A DNA stretch of 5,749 bases from CAIKZY01 sp044345075 (GTDB lineage Bacteria; Actinomycetota; Actinomycetes; S36-B12): assembly GCA_044345075.1 (NCBI GenBank), contig JBIJBU010000116.1, positions 1 to 5,749 on the forward strand, in the 5' to 3' direction. The notes below the pieces were generated by a model. It had not been told where the DNA came from and did not search any database. It saw nothing but the letters and a program-made list of their open reading frames with translations. Numbering within the stretch: position 1 is the stretch's first letter; every line of letters begins with the position of its first letter. Positions 5,176 to 5,749 of the stretch are shown one piece after another. The position numbers and the translations under genes were made by a program.

Positions 5176-5749
5176 GTGACCGCAGACAAGTCTCCCGTTC
5201 GCCTGACCGCCGTAGATGCACCCGGGCAGCCGCCCGTGACCCCTGAGCTCGAGGAGCTCTACCGCGGATTCGAGAAGGAGATGCTCGTTCCGCTGTGGAC
5301 CGAGATCAGTGGACTCATGCCCCAGCATCCCCAGTCGAAGGCCAGCCCGCACCTGTGGCGCTGGAGTGATCTTCTGCCGCTCGCCCAGCGCGCCGGCGAG
5401 ATCGTCCCCGTCGGACGTGGCGGCGAGAGGCGCGCAATCGCCCTGGCGAATCCCTCCCTGGGCGGTCGGCCCTTCGTGAGCCCGACGTTGTGGGCGGCCA
5501 TCCAGTACTTGATGCCTGGGGAGAATGCGCCGGAGCACCGTCACACCCAGCACGCATTTCGCTTCGTCGTAGAAGGCGAGGGAGTCTGGACTGTGGTGGG
5601 GCGCGATCCGGTTCCGATGCGCCGCGGTGACTTCCTGCCGCAGGCCGGCTGGAACTGGCATGCCCATCACAATGCCACCGATCACCCCATGGCCTGGATC
5701 GATGGCCTCGATATCCCTTTCCAGTACGTCACGGAGTCGCAATTCTTCG
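5176..5749 (+). CDS. Gentisate 1,2-dioxygenase (partial, C-terminus beyond the window)
   Basis: The first 191 codons of a bicupin Fe(II) ring-cleavage enzyme that opens gentisate (2,5-dihydroxybenzoate) with O2 to maleylpyruvate. The N-terminal helical part includes E-L-Y-R-G-F-E-K-E-M-L-V-P-L-W (27-41) and H-L-W-R-W (59-63), and the R-P-F-V-S-P-T-L-W segment (98-106) leads into the cupin. Cupin motif 1, P-E-H-R-H-T-Q-H-A-F-R-F (119-130), gives metal ligands His121 and His123. His162 in N-W-H-A-H-H-N (160-166) is the third. The 2- and 39-residue spacings equal those I recall for the Escherichia coli enzyme (His104/106/145). The second, non-catalytic cupin is cut off by the right edge. The GTG start is uncertain: the nearest purine-rich stretch (AAGGG, 5158-5162) is 13 nt away, and in-frame TTG (5146) and GTG (5128) also exist upstream. 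The related 1-hydroxy-2-naphthoate and salicylate dioxygenases share the fold. Confidence 0.92.
   Translation, partial: MTADKSPVRLTAVDAPGQPPVTPELEELYRGFEKEMLVPLWTEISGLMPQHPQSKASPHLWRWSDLLPLAQRAGEIVPVGRGGERRAIALANPSLGGRPFVSPTLWAAIQYLMPGENAPEHRHTQHAFRFVVEGEGVWTVVGRDPVPMRRGDFLPQAGWNWHAHHNATDHPMAWIDGLDIPFQYVTESQFF

Noticed and set aside
5140..5742. A 200-codon open frame on the minus strand opposite the gentisate dioxygenase
   Set aside because: It is antisense to a frame with clear cupin metal-ligand motifs, shows no recognisable domain, and ends inside the iclR promoter gap. It is a product of GC-rich codon structure.

Overview
The window looks like chromosomal DNA from a high-GC actinomycete (phylum Actinomycetota). 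Evidence for this is the WhiB-family Fe-S regulator, a protein family confined to Actinomycetota and their phages, the guaB/guaB3 tandem, and the GC-rich codon use. No species can be named. I see no tRNA, rRNA, CRISPR array, insertion sequence or phage gene.

Left block (1-3679, all minus strand). Reading in the direction of transcription there is a MerR-type regulator with a cobalamin-binding-like C-terminal half. It is followed 35 nt later by guaB (IMP dehydrogenase), 6 nt later by guaB3 (a CBS-less IMP-dehydrogenase relative whose catalytic-cysteine position is His), and then, through a 4-nt ATGA overlap, by the first 50 codons of an aldehyde dehydrogenase that runs off the left edge. The tight spacing suggests one transcription unit that places guanine-nucleotide synthesis downstream of a regulator gene.

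Middle (3680-4245). A 167-bp divergent control region carries two plausible sigma70-type promoters whose -35 boxes overlap back to back on a perfect inverted repeat (GTCAA-N5-TTGAC). It drives the merR unit leftwards and a whiB gene rightwards. The WhiB protein matches the WhiB3/WhiD subfamily in its N-terminal signature and cysteine spacing, and it ends at a strong intrinsic terminator. A whiB3/whiD gene close to guaB is known from Mycobacterium and Streptomyces. Here the genes between them (sigD-type or bldM-type regulators elsewhere) are absent and the MerR/B12-type gene occupies the place.

Right block (4312-5749). An IclR-family regulator (minus) is divergent from a gentisate 1,2-dioxygenase (plus) that is cut by the right edge. 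A 15-bp perfect inverted repeat (AGAAT-N5-ATTCT) lies between them. This is the start of an aromatic-acid (gentisate) catabolic cluster with its local regulator, sitting beside a conserved purine/developmental core locus.

The most interesting element is the MerR protein. It carries the Wx9EH motif and a D-x-H cobalamin-ligand motif at the spacing seen in CarH/LitR photoreceptors, and it sits between guaB and whiB3. That suggests, without proving, a light-, B12- or redox-responsive switch at this locus.
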